64,000 nucleotides of DNA from Brevibacterium album DSM 18261 (GTDB lineage Bacteria; Actinomycetota; Actinomycetes; Actinomycetales; Brevibacteriaceae): the NCBI RefSeq assembly GCF_000426445.1, contig NZ_AUFJ01000010.1, forward strand, positions 248,001-312,000, in the 5' to 3' direction. The notes below the pieces were generated by a model, which saw nothing but the letters and a program-made list of their open reading frames with translations, was not told where the DNA came from and ran no database searches. Both the position numbers and the translations under genes were made by a program. Within the stretch, counting starts at the first letter, position 1. The number at the start of each line of letters is the position of its first letter. Positions 41,908 through 49,748 of this stretch are shown here, piece by piece.

Positions 41908-42778
41908 CTCGGCGCAGTGGGCGGCGGACCGTCCGGGCGGTGCGCGGGGCTGCCCGGACCCGGCCCCCGACGTCGAGGTGCTGGTGCCGTGCTTCGAGCG
42001 CCCGGCCGCGCTCGCGGTCACCCTCTCGGGACTCGCCGCACAGCTCGAGGCCGATTTCGACGTGGTGCTGAGCGACCAGTCCCCGACCCCGGTCTGGGAG
42101 GAGCCCGCGGTCGCGGGCATGATCCGGCTCCTGCGCGCGCAGGGCCGTCGCGTCCGCTGCCTGCGCAACCTGCCCCGCCGGGGGCTCGCGCAGCAGCGCC
42201 AGCACCTGCTGGAGGCCTCCGGGGCGCGGCTCGTGCTCTTCCTCGACAGCGATGTGTGGCTCGAGCCCGGGACGGTCTCCCGGCTCCGCACCGCCCTCGA
42301 CGCGCACGGCTGCGGATTCATGGGCTCCGCGGTCCAGGGACTGTCTTTCCTCGGCGACCGGCGACCCGGCGAATGGGAGAGCTTCGAGCCCTGGGAGGGC
42401 CGCGTCGAGCCCGAGGCCGCGCCCCGCGACGGGCCTGCGCACGAGCGGTGGCGCCTGCACAGCGCGGCCAACCTCGCGCACCTCGCCGCCGAGACCGAGC
42501 TGGGGGACGCTCCGTTCCTCGTCTACCGCATCGCCTGGGTGGGCGGCTGCGTGCTCTACGACAGGGCGAAGCTGCTGGACAGCGGCGGCTTCGGCTTCTG
42601 GGACACGCTCCCGCCCGAGCACGCCGGCGAGGACGTGCTCGCACAGTGGCGGATGATGCCGCGCTGGGGCGGGGCCGCCGTCCTCCCCAGCGGAGCCGTC
42701 CACCTGGAGGCGCCCACCACGGTCGAGGACCGCAGCGTGGAGGCCACGGACCTGCTTGCCGAGGAGTCCGAGGGCTGA
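41894..42778 (+). CDS. Family 2 glycosyltransferase
   Basis: A 294-residue GT-A enzyme. VEVLVPCFERPAALAVTLSGL opens it; the metal-binding DxD is LFLDSDVWLEP (about residues 113-120), and the later GGCVLYDRAKLL, FWDTLPPEHAGEDVLAQW gives the ED/Q motif. No transmembrane helix. The start overlaps HldE copy 2 by 14 bp. It is the last gene of the rightward run, with a hairpin 60 bp past the stop. Donor and acceptor are unknown. Confidence 0.85.
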   Translation: MPARSSAQWAADRPGGARGCPDPAPDVEVLVPCFERPAALAVTLSGLAAQLEADFDVVLSDQSPTPVWEEPAVAGMIRLLRAQGRRVRCLRNLPRRGLAQQRQHLLEASGARLVLFLDSDVWLEPGTVSRLRTALDAHGCGFMGSAVQGLSFLGDRRPGEWESFEPWEGRVEPEAAPRDGPAHERWRLHSAANLAHLAAETELGDAPFLVYRIAWVGGCVLYDRAKLLDSGGFGFWDTLPPEHAGEDVLAQWRMMPRWGGAAVLPSGAVHLEAPTTVEDRSVEATDLLAEESEG

Positions 42779-42838
42779 CGGGCCTCCGCAGGCGCCGGCA
42801 GGCGCGGGTCCGGTATCATACACGCACGCACACGCATG

Positions 42839-42865
42839 CGGAAGGGGGCTTGTCCGCCCCTTCCG
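42839..42865 (+). terminator. Hairpin after the heptose cluster
   Basis: A 9-bp stem (CGGAAGGGG with CCCCTTCCG) and a 9-nt loop, followed by GACCTTCCTAACCTTTG. Position fits the end of the glycan operon; an alternative is a leader hairpin of the next small gene, since a TATCAT -10 box (42814-42819) lies before it. Confidence 0.45.
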
Positions 42866-42942
42866 ACCTTCCTAACCTTTGCGAAGCAGCACCCGCCCCA
42901 TGCAGGAGCCCCGCGCTCTCGCACTCGCATCGAGGAGCATGC

Positions 42943-43101
42943 ATGACACGTCTCACCCGCGAGGAGAAGACCACCGTCTTCCTGGCACTCGAGGAGTACG
43001 CCTCGGGGTTCGCCCTCACGCTGTCGCCCGAGGACTGCGACCAGACCCGCGCGCTCGCCAAGCGCATACTCGAGGCGCGCGCCCTGCAGCTCGAGGAGTG
43101 A
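42943..43101 (+). CDS. Small hypothetical protein (52 residues)
   Basis: A 52-residue, mostly helical, charged protein (MTRLTREEKTTVFLALEEY..., ending LQLEE). GAGGAG lies 6 nt before the ATG, which with the preserved reading frame supports it as a real gene. No signal, transmembrane helix or known motif. It precedes another small gene on the same strand. Function unknown. Confidence 0.55.
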   Translation: MTRLTREEKTTVFLALEEYASGFALTLSPEDCDQTRALAKRILEARALQLEE

Positions 43102-43137
43102 GGCAGGGGCCGCACCCGCCCGCGAGCAGCTGGGAGT

Positions 43138-43166
43138 TTGGGCGCACACTGCAGGTGGAGTAATAT
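43138..43166 (+). promoter_or_regulatory. Promoter of the 43.2-kb small gene
   Basis: TTGGGC (43138-43143) and TAATAT (43161-43166) with 17 nt between, the clearest housekeeping promoter in the window. Confidence 0.6.
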
Positions 43167-43213
43167 AAGCGCTGGTCAGGCAGTCGGCCGGAACTCCGCT
43201 GAAGGAGCCCCGC

Positions 43214-43501
43214 TTGTATACCCTGCTGAACAACCTCGAAGCTTCGAAGCTCGACCTCTACCTGCCCGGACGCCTCGTCGCCTCGCTGCACTACGCGATC
43301 CGCGGACAGGAGATGGAGTTCGTCTACTGCGAGGCGATCGAGGTCGACGACGCGGCCGCCCACTGCACGGAGCTGCTGGGCCGCGCGGTCCGGGAGGCCA
43401 GATCGAAGCGGCTGACGGTGGTGCCGAGCTGCTCCATCGCGCGGACCTACCTGGCCCTCATGTCCCGGGCCGGCACGATGTCCGAGAGCGATCGCCTCTG
43501 A
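43214..43501 (+). CDS. Small GNAT-like N-acetyltransferase-fold protein
   Basis: A 95-residue protein that begins with TTG, preceded by AAGGAG at 7 nt. It matches the short GNAT fold of the YjdJ type: a beta-rich first half (LYLPGRLVASLHYAI...FVYCEAIEV) and the helix-strand LGRAVREARSKRLTVVPSCSIARTYL, where the acetyl-CoA loop is normally GRGIG. The glycine-rich loop is degenerate (HCTELLG), so acetyltransferase activity is doubtful. A strong promoter precedes it. Confidence 0.6.
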   Translation: MYTLLNNLEASKLDLYLPGRLVASLHYAIRGQEMEFVYCEAIEVDDAAAHCTELLGRAVREARSKRLTVVPSCSIARTYLALMSRAGTMSESDRL

Positions 43502-43561
43502 CCCGGGATGCGGGTGCGGTCCGGCCCGCTGCGGGCCGTGCGGCGCTTCGAAGGACTCCGG

Positions 43562-44311
43562 TCACGCCTCGAAGGTGTCCGCGGGCACCTGTCCGCCCAC
43601 GGACACCACGATGTCCTCGGCGAGGCGGACGAGCTTCGCATTGCGCTGCGAGGCGAACCGCTTGAGCATCGCCACCGCCTCCTCCTGCCCGCACTTCATC
43701 TGCGCCATGAGCACTCCGGTGGCGAGGTCCACCACCGCGCGCGTCTCCATCGCGCGGCGGCGGTGCTCGGCGCTCTCCGCGTGCGCGGCGATCCGCAGCG
43801 CCACCCGCATGGCCTTCCCGGCGAGCCCGGCGAAGGCGATCGCCCGCCGCACCGCCCGGTCGTCGAAGGCCGCCGGGCGCCTGGCGTAGAGGTTCATCGC
43901 GGCGCGCCCGGCCCCCTTCAGATCCAGGGGCACCGCGAGGGCGCTGCGGACGCCGTGCCCGCGCACCTTCGCCATATAGGCCGGCCAGCGCTCCTCGGAC
44001 CTCACGTCCTCGACACTGATCAGTCGCCCGGTCCGCTCGGCCTCGAGGCACGGGCCCTCGTCGAAGGCGGCCTGCGCCTCGTCCATCGCGCGCGCCTCCG
44101 CGGAGCTGCTGCCCACGGCCGCATTGCGCCGGTCCCGCTCCAGGGTGAAGCCGCAGAGCACCTCCGTCTCCCCGTTCAGCTCCCTCGCCGTGAGGGCGGC
44201 GAGGTCGTCGAGGAAGCCGGAGAGCTCACGGTCGCGCACGAGCAGGTCATGGAGGCGCTCCGCGGCATCCCCGGAGAACATCCCCTCCGCTGAGAACGTC
44301 CCGTCATCCAT
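43562..44311 (-). CDS. GAF-ANTAR domain regulator
   Basis: A 249-residue cytosolic regulator. Residues 20-160 are a GAF domain (ISVEDVRSEERWPAYMAKVRGHGVRSALAVPL is the typical edge), and residues 180-237 are an ANTAR domain (RAVVDLATGVLMAQMKCGQEEAVAMLKRF). ANTAR binds double stem-loops in RNA to prevent termination; GAF is the sensor. Common in actinobacteria. It is downstream of, and 48 bp from, a membrane-protein gene on the same strand. Target RNA is not evident in the window. Confidence 0.9.
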   Translation of the reverse strand: MDDGTFSAEGMFSGDAAERLHDLLVRDRELSGFLDDLAALTARELNGETEVLCGFTLERDRRNAAVGSSSAEARAMDEAQAAFDEGPCLEAERTGRLISVEDVRSEERWPAYMAKVRGHGVRSALAVPLDLKGAGRAAMNLYARRPAAFDDRAVRRAIAFAGLAGKAMRVALRIAAHAESAEHRRRAMETRAVVDLATGVLMAQMKCGQEEAVAMLKRFASQRNAKLVRLAEDIVVSVGGQVPADTFEA

Positions 44312-44359
44312 CACCGCCCCCTCCCCTCGACCGCGCCTCCTCGCCGGACGCACGCTCGG

Positions 44360-45466
44360 TCACGATTCATCATCTGCCCCCTCCAGCTTCTGCGCAAGCC
44401 TGCGCCGCTCGTGGACCCTGCGGCTGTAGGTCGCCTCGGCCACCGCCTCCTCGCTGTTGAAATTGGAGCCGAGCGCACCCGCCAGCGTGCCCAGCGAGGC
44501 CGAGAGCCAGGCGAGCTGCGCGTAGTCCGGCGGCCCCACCGGGTGCCCCAGCTGCGTCTCGAGGTAGCCGGGCTCCACGACCGCTGCACCGAGCGCGAGC
44601 ATGACGAGGAAGAGCACGGCGTGCATCGCGCACACGCCGATGACCAGGGTGAGGACGGTCGCGGCGTTGCTCAGCAGCACCTCACTGCGGGCCGAGAGAC
44701 CGCGCCTGGTGTCCCACAGTCCGTTGCGCACGAGGAGCCAGACCACCAGCAGTGCGATGACTGCAGCGCTGATGAAGGCCAGCCTGCCCGGGGACAGGGC
44801 ATCGGACATCGCCCAGATGGAGCCGTAGAAGATCCCGAAGGCACCCGTCGCCGCAGCCAGCGCGAGGGAGTTCGACAGTGCCGGCAGGAGGCCGAGCGGG
44901 CGGTTGGTCCGCACGATCCCCAGGACCGCCGGCAGGAGAGCGCGCACGCCGGTCCGCACGAGGTACTCGACGGAGCCGTCCTCGGGATCGCAGCGACGCA
45001 GCACACGCCCTCCGCCGTGCCCGCCCATCCCCAGACGAGGACGGGACGGCGCCTCCCCCGTCTCCGCGGCGGCGATCAGCCTGACGACGGCCCTGCGCAG
45101 CCGTGCCCGCACCCCCACGGCGCCGAACGCGGGCAGGGAGAGCATCATGGACCGCGCGGCCGGGGCGCACTCCGCGAGCATCGGCCCCTCGGCACGGAAC
45201 CTCGGAAGCTCGGTGAGGTACACGACCCACTCCCATCCCGACTGCTCGCGCAGGTGATCGGCATAGGAGAAGAAGGGGACGTCGCCGGAGGGGTCCAGCG
45301 GCAGCCGGCGGACCTCGACGTCCACCGACCAGCCCCCGCCCGCCAGCGCGCTGAGATCGCCGGCGACGGCCTCGGCCATGCCGACGGCGGCGCTGTGGGC
45401 GATCCCCGGATCCGCGATGAGGCCGAGGACATGCCCGCCCGCCTCGCCGCTCCGGACTCCGTTCAT
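44360..45466 (-). CDS. Conserved actinobacterial membrane protein, unknown function
   Basis: A 368-residue protein with a soluble N-terminal half (about 1-180: VLGLIADPGIAHS..., WVVYLTELPRFRAEGP, VALSLPAFGAVG-like) and four hydrophobic segments in the C-terminal half (about 205-330), followed by a basic tail. I recognise the pattern from uncharacterised actinobacterial proteins but no named domain. ATG 45466 is chosen because it begins the conserved part; upstream in-frame sequence is unlike it. A CAAG-N4-CTTG palindrome lies 34 bp upstream. It is cotranscribed with GAF-ANTAR probably. Confidence 0.7.
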   Translation of the reverse strand: MNGVRSGEAGGHVLGLIADPGIAHSAAVGMAEAVAGDLSALAGGGWSVDVEVRRLPLDPSGDVPFFSYADHLREQSGWEWVVYLTELPRFRAEGPMLAECAPAARSMMLSLPAFGAVGVRARLRRAVVRLIAAAETGEAPSRPRLGMGGHGGGRVLRRCDPEDGSVEYLVRTGVRALLPAVLGIVRTNRPLGLLPALSNSLALAAATGAFGIFYGSIWAMSDALSPGRLAFISAAVIALLVVWLLVRNGLWDTRRGLSARSEVLLSNAATVLTLVIGVCAMHAVLFLVMLALGAAVVEPGYLETQLGHPVGPPDYAQLAWLSASLGTLAGALGSNFNSEEAVAEATYSRRVHERRRLAQKLEGADDES

Positions 45467-45499
45467 ACCCCACAGTGAGCCAGGAACCGCCGTGTAAGT

Positions 45500-45511
45500 C
45501 AAGCCTTCTTG
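45500..45511. promoter_or_regulatory. CAAG-N4-CTTG palindrome upstream of the membrane-protein gene
   Basis: CAAG-CCTT-CTTG, 34-45 bp upstream of the leftward membrane-protein gene and about 50 bp before the -35 box of the rightward catalase gene. Confidence 0.4.
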
Positions 45512-45560
45512 CCGTTCCCACATCTCCCTCACCCGGCGCGTCACCAGCCGCAGCGCACCG

Positions 45561-45589
45561 TTGACCGACCCGCACGCGGGGTCTACCGT
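45561..45589 (+). promoter_or_regulatory. Catalase promoter
   Basis: TTGACC (45561-45566), a 17-nt spacer and TACCGT (45584-45589). Transcription should begin near 45596, giving a leader of about 105 nt. Confidence 0.6.
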
Positions 45590-45613
45590 GACAGGGAAGG
45601 GAGCGATGAACAT

Positions 45614-45625
45614 CAAGTCTCATTG
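45614..45625 (+). promoter_or_regulatory. Variant CAAG-N4-ATTG site in the catalase leader
   Basis: CAAG-TCTC-ATTG differs in one base from the palindrome seen at the other stress genes and lies about 20 bp after the predicted transcription start. Confidence 0.3.
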
Positions 45626-45700
45626 TCGCGACCCCATGGCCTCGGCGGCCCGCAGCTGCCATGTCCATGACACTCCGCCCCATCGATCGGAGGACGCACC

Positions 45701-47893
45701 ATGACACACATCCGCATCCCCGGCGCCCCGAGCGCCGCGCATCCGCCCGCAGAGGAGCCCACACAGCCGGCCCCGCCGCCCCCGGCCAAGGACGATCAGA
45801 GGGAGCCGGCGGCCGCATCGCCCACCGGTCGCCCCTGGAGCGAGGGAGCCGAGGCCGAGGGGACCGCCGCGGAGCCGACCGCGCGCACGCAGCGCAGCCC
45901 CCACCTCACGACCGCCCAGGGAGCCCGCCTTCGCGACACGGACCACTCCCTCAAGGCCGGTTCCCGTGGCCCCACCCTCCTCCAGGACCATCACCTGAGG
46001 GAGAAGATCACGCATTTCGACCACGAGCGGATCCCCGAGCGAGTGGTGCATGCGCGCGGCGCCGCCGCCCACGGCGTCTTCGAGTCCTACGGCACCGCGG
46101 CCGGCCTCACCCGTGCGCGCTTCCTCGCGGAGAAGACGACGACGGAGGTGTTCACGCGGTTCTCCACCGTGCTGGGCTCGCGCGGTTCGGCCGACACCGT
46201 GCGCGACACCCGCGGCTTCGCGACGAAGTTCTACACGGACGAGGGGACCTTCGACCTCGTGGGCAACAACATTCCCGTGTTCTTCATCCAGGACGGCATC
46301 AAGTTCCCCGACGTCGTCCACGCCGCCAAGCCCCACCCCGACCGCGAGATCCCCCAGGCGCAGAGCGCGCACGACACGTTCTGGGACTTCGTCTCACTGC
46401 ACACCGAGGCCCAGCACCACACGATGTGGAACATGTCCGATCGCGGCATCCCCCGCTCCTACCGGATGATGGAGGGCTTCGGAATCCACACCTTCCGGCT
46501 CCTCAACGCCGACGACGAGACGGTGCTCGTGAAGTTCCACTGGAAGCCGAGGCTCGGGGTGCACTCGCTCACCTGGGAGGAGGCGCAGCTCACCGGAGGC
46601 ATCGATCCCGACATGCACAGGCGGGACCTCGCCGATGCGATCGAGGCCGGCGCACATCCCCAGTGGGAGCTGGGGGTGCAGGTCTTCCCCGACGCCGCGG
46701 ACCAGACCTTCGAGGGCATCGACCTCCTCGACCCGACCAAGATCGTGCCCGAGGAGCTCGCCCCGGTGCACCCCATCGGACTGCTCACCCTCAACGCGAA
46801 TCCCAAGAACTACTTCGCGGAGACCGAACAGGTGGCGTTCCACCCCGGGCACCTCGTCCCCGGGATAGAGGTCACGGACGACCCCCTCCTCCAGGCGCGC
46901 CTCTTCTCCTACCTCGACACGCAGATCTCCCGGCTCGGGGGCCCGAACTTCGCGCAGATCCCGGTCAACCGGCCCCACGCCCCGGTCAACGACATGCTCC
47001 GCGACGGCATGCACCAGACCGCGGTCCACGAGGGGGTGGCGCCCTACCGGCCGAACTCGCTGGACGGAGGCTGCCCGTTCGCGGCGGGAGCCGATCCGGA
47101 CGCCGCGGCGCTCATCGACATCCCGCAGCCGGTGCCGGGCCCGCGGAGGGTCCGGGAGAACCCGCGCAGCTTCGAGGATCACTTCTCGCAGGTCACGCTC
47201 TTCTACAGGAGCCTCTCCCCGGTCGAGCGCGCGCATGCGGCGCAGGCCTATGCCTTCGAACTGGGCAAGTGCTATGAGCGGACGATCAAGGAACGGCAGC
47301 TGGGACACCTCGCACGCATCGACGCGGAGCTCGCGGAGACCGTCGGCCGCGCACTCGGCATGACGCCTCCGGCGCCGGCGTCCCCGCCCGTCGAACCGGA
47401 GCTCCTCAGCCCCGCACTGTCCCAGATCGGCGGGGAGTGGCCGCTGGACGGCAGGCAGGTGGGCATCGTGATCGACGAGGGCGTCGAGGCGGAGGAGGTG
47501 CGCCTGCTCCGGGACATGATCGACGCGCGCTCGATGGTGCCGCTCCTCGCAGCCCCCACGGAGGCCCCGCTGATCGACGGCACCCCGGTGCAGCGGACAT
47601 GGCTCACTGCGCGCTCGGTCGAATTCGATGCGCTCGTCGTGCTCACGCAGGGCACGGCCTCCGCGGGCCCCGATCCCCGCATCGTCCGCCTCGCCGCCGA
47701 GGCCTACCGCCACTCCAAGGCGCTCGCCTTCGGACCGGATTCCGCCGTGCGGCAGGCCGCAGGCATCCCCGAGGGCGCCCCCGGGGTCTTCGAGGGCTCC
47801 GCGAGGGAGATCGCGGACGACCTGTTCTCCGCGATGGGCATGCACCGCGCATGGGAGCGGTTCGACGCTCAGGCGAGCAGCCCGAGCGCATAG
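45701..47893 (+). CDS. katE: Large-subunit catalase (KatE/HPII type)
   Basis: A 730-residue monofunctional haem catalase of clade 2. The active-site histidine is in VVHARGAAAHGVFE, the distal asparagine in GNNIPVFFIQDG, and the proximal tyrosine in RLFSYLDTQISRLG. Residues from about 570 form the extra flavodoxin/class-I-glutamine-amidotransferase-like C-terminal domain (VGIVIDEGVEAEEVRLLRD) found only in large catalases. It disproportionates hydrogen peroxide. GGAGG lies 7 nt before the ATG. Its 3' end overlaps the convergent DUF6480 gene by 25 bp. Likely a stress or stationary-phase enzyme. Confidence 0.95.
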   Translation: MTHIRIPGAPSAAHPPAEEPTQPAPPPPAKDDQREPAAASPTGRPWSEGAEAEGTAAEPTARTQRSPHLTTAQGARLRDTDHSLKAGSRGPTLLQDHHLREKITHFDHERIPERVVHARGAAAHGVFESYGTAAGLTRARFLAEKTTTEVFTRFSTVLGSRGSADTVRDTRGFATKFYTDEGTFDLVGNNIPVFFIQDGIKFPDVVHAAKPHPDREIPQAQSAHDTFWDFVSLHTEAQHHTMWNMSDRGIPRSYRMMEGFGIHTFRLLNADDETVLVKFHWKPRLGVHSLTWEEAQLTGGIDPDMHRRDLADAIEAGAHPQWELGVQVFPDAADQTFEGIDLLDPTKIVPEELAPVHPIGLLTLNANPKNYFAETEQVAFHPGHLVPGIEVTDDPLLQARLFSYLDTQISRLGGPNFAQIPVNRPHAPVNDMLRDGMHQTAVHEGVAPYRPNSLDGGCPFAAGADPDAAALIDIPQPVPGPRRVRENPRSFEDHFSQVTLFYRSLSPVERAHAAQAYAFELGKCYERTIKERQLGHLARIDAELAETVGRALGMTPPAPASPPVEPELLSPALSQIGGEWPLDGRQVGIVIDEGVEAEEVRLLRDMIDARSMVPLLAAPTEAPLIDGTPVQRTWLTARSVEFDALVVLTQGTASAGPDPRIVRLAAEAYRHSKALAFGPDSAVRQAAGIPEGAPGVFEGSAREIADDLFSAMGMHRAWERFDAQASSPSA

Positions 47894-48147
47894 GAGAGGA
47901 AGATCAGCCCGATCGCCACGACCAGGATCGCGCCGAGGACGATCCCCGCCCGCGTGACCGAAGGCCGGCGGGGCGCCCGGTGAGGCGGCGTCGAGGTCGC
48001 GGAATTGGACTCGGGCGGGGTGCGGCCCGGCCGCACCCCGCCGCCGGGCTCGAGATCGGGATCTCCTTCCGCACTCGGGTCGATGTTCGGATTGCGGGGA
48101 ACGTGACGGGAGTTCTCCTCGTCGGACCCTCTCGTTCCGTCGTTCAT
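47869..48147 (-). CDS. DUF6480 family protein
   Basis: A 92-residue protein with the DUF6480 signature NPNIDPSAEGDPDLEPGGG and GRTPPESNS, and a single C-terminal transmembrane helix (about residues 70-90). The function of this actinobacterial family is unknown. GAGGAGGCG lies just before the ATG at 48147. It is convergent with the catalase, the coding ends overlapping by 25 bp. A CAAG-N4-CTTG palindrome lies 108 bp upstream. Confidence 0.8.
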   Translation of the reverse strand: MNDGTRGSDEENSRHVPRNPNIDPSAEGDPDLEPGGGVRPGRTPPESNSATSTPPHRAPRRPSVTRAGIVLGAILVVAIGLIFLSYALGLLA

Positions 48148-48254
48148 CTCGCCTCCTCGGATCACGGCCCCGGCGGACGGGCTCCGCCGGAGCACCTGTC
48201 GGGTGCGCTCTCGCACTCCTGCACGACCAGTGTCCCGCCGGCGCGACGCGAAAA

Positions 48255-48266
48255 CAAGACAACTTG
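48255..48266. promoter_or_regulatory. CAAG-N4-CTTG palindrome between DUF6480 and the small stress gene
   Basis: ACAAG-ACAA-CTTGT (48254-48267) in the divergent region, 108 bp before DUF6480 and 120 bp before the small gene. Confidence 0.45.
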
Positions 48267-48318
48267 TCACTTCTCTGCGTTCTGGGCGTGCTGTTCGCGC
48301 ACTTCTCCGCCCCGCCCG

Positions 48319-48347
48319 TCGACAGCCCGCGCGCAGCGGCGTACCGT
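48319..48347 (+). promoter_or_regulatory. Promoter of the small stress gene
   Basis: TCGACA (48319-48324), 17-nt spacer and TACCGT (48342-48347). The -10 hexamer is identical to those of the catalase and the ATP-grasp gene. Confidence 0.55.
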
Positions 48348-48386
48348 TGGGCGCAAGGGAACCTCGAAGCAGAAGCGGAGCGCGCC

Positions 48387-48584
48387 ATGGCCCAGAACCC
48401 ACGCAGCCCCCGACCTCCCCAGGACGAGCAGCGGCGCGAGGACGCGGCGCCGGAGCAGGCCCAGGCCGCCGAGATCGATGAGGCACTCGCCTCCGCGAGC
48501 ACCGACCGTGAGCACGACGACGCCCTGGCCGACGAATGGGGTGAGGAGTCCTTCCCCGGCAGCGATCCGCCCGCCAACTACTGA
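48387..48584 (+). CDS. Small acidic protein with ESFPxSDPP motif
   Basis: A 65-residue, highly charged protein ending in EESFPGSDPPANY. The C-terminal ESFPxSDPP motif is shared by small actinobacterial proteins found near stress genes; no structure or activity is known. CGGAG lies 8 nt before the ATG and a promoter is visible upstream. Its last 7 bp overlap the end of the convergent LacI gene. Confidence 0.65.
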   Translation: MAQNPRSPRPPQDEQRREDAAPEQAQAAEIDEALASASTDREHDDALADEWGEESFPGSDPPANY

Positions 48585-49561
48585 CCGCCCGTCGTCCCCC
48601 GCAGCACGAGCTCAGCCTCGAACACCCGATGCCGCCACGGGCCTGCGCGCCCCTCGATGCGATCCATGAGCATCTCCGCACCGGCCCGGGCCATCTCCCG
48701 ACCGCGCTGGCTCACGGTCGTGAGATCGACGACCGGCCAGGCCGCACAGGAGACGTCGTCGAATCCCACGACCCAGGTGTCAGCGGGGACGGCGGCACCG
48801 GCCCCCCGGAGCGCGCCCAGCACCGCCACGGCCATGAGGTCGTTGGCGCAGAAGACCCCCTCCGGAGGCCCGTGGCGCTCGATGTGCCTGCGCATCTGCA
48901 CATCGGCTCGCTCATAGGAGAATCCGCCCTCGAGCACCACCGGAGCCGGCAGGCCCCGGTCCCGCAGGCCTGAGAGGAAGCCCTCTCGGCGCTCATCGGC
49001 CGTCGAGACCCCTTCGGGCCCGGCCACGAGGACCGTCCGGCGGAGGCCGTGCCGTGCGAAGTGCCCCGCCACGAGCGCACCGCCGGCACGGTTCTCGCTC
49101 GTCACCGAGTCGAAGCCCTCGCCTGCCGGAAGCCGGTTGAGCATGACCACGGGGCGCTGCGAGTCCAGCGCCGCCCGCATCGCCGCGGAGTCCTCCCGCC
49201 ATGCGGCCATCACCACGCCGTCCACCGTGCCCTCGCGGATCGCCTGCACGGCGGCCTCGGCCTGATGCGAGGAGTCCCAGATGGTCACGCGCTGCCCGCG
49301 GGCCGAGAACGCCGCGCTCAGGGATTCGAGCACCTCCACGTAGAAGGGGTTCGCGAGCTCGGCGACGATGACGCCCACCGAATGCGCGCGCGAGGTCTTC
49401 ATGGTCGCAGCAGCCCGGTTGCGGTGATAGCCGAGCGCCTCGACGGCCCGGAGGACGCGCGCACGCGTCGGCTCGCTCACCGTCGCCGGGTCGTTGAGCA
49501 CACGGGAGACGGTGGCCTGAGAGACCCCGGCGGCATCTGCCACATCCCTGCTGGTGACCAT
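48578..49561 (-). CDS. LacI-family transcriptional regulator (regulator 1 of the catabolic island)
   Basis: A 327-residue LacI repressor. The N-terminal DNA-binding part is VTSRDVADAAGVSQATVSRVLN with the hinge-helix region, then a periplasmic-binding-like effector domain (SVGVIVAELANPFYVEVLESL..., GVFCANDLMAVAVLGALR, VVGFDDVSCAAW). ATG 49561 places the helix-turn-helix at residue 5. It is divergent from the HisD/HpsN-like gene, and a 16-bp palindrome with a central CG, ATGTATACGTATACAT, sits between them, the probable operator. Confidence 0.92.
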   Translation of the reverse strand: MVTSRDVADAAGVSQATVSRVLNDPATVSEPTRARVLRAVEALGYHRNRAAATMKTSRAHSVGVIVAELANPFYVEVLESLSAAFSARGQRVTIWDSSHQAEAAVQAIREGTVDGVVMAAWREDSAAMRAALDSQRPVVMLNRLPAGEGFDSVTSENRAGGALVAGHFARHGLRRTVLVAGPEGVSTADERREGFLSGLRDRGLPAPVVLEGGFSYERADVQMRRHIERHGPPEGVFCANDLMAVAVLGALRGAGAAVPADTWVVGFDDVSCAAWPVVDLTTVSQRGREMARAGAEMLMDRIEGRAGPWRHRVFEAELVLRGTTGGQ

Positions 49562-49681
49562 CTGCCCCGCTCTCACTCCGCGGGGCGCCCGCCGCCCCGT
49601 CTCCGTCCACACGCAATTGTGCCGCACCGCGGTGACCGACCGCGTCCGCCCCAGCGTCCGCGAAGCGCTTGCCGCACCCTG

Positions 49682-49697
49682 ATGTATACGTATACAT
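49682..49697. promoter_or_regulatory. Probable LacI operator (perfect 16-bp palindrome)
   Basis: ATGTATACGTATACAT is perfectly symmetric about a central CG, the geometry of LacI-family operators, and lies between the divergent LacI and HisD-like genes. GntR-type sites can look similar. Confidence 0.65.
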
Positions 49698-49748
49698 TCA
49701 TCGAGGCAGAACTCATATGTCTGCGCAGGCGTCCGAGGAGGGACAGAG

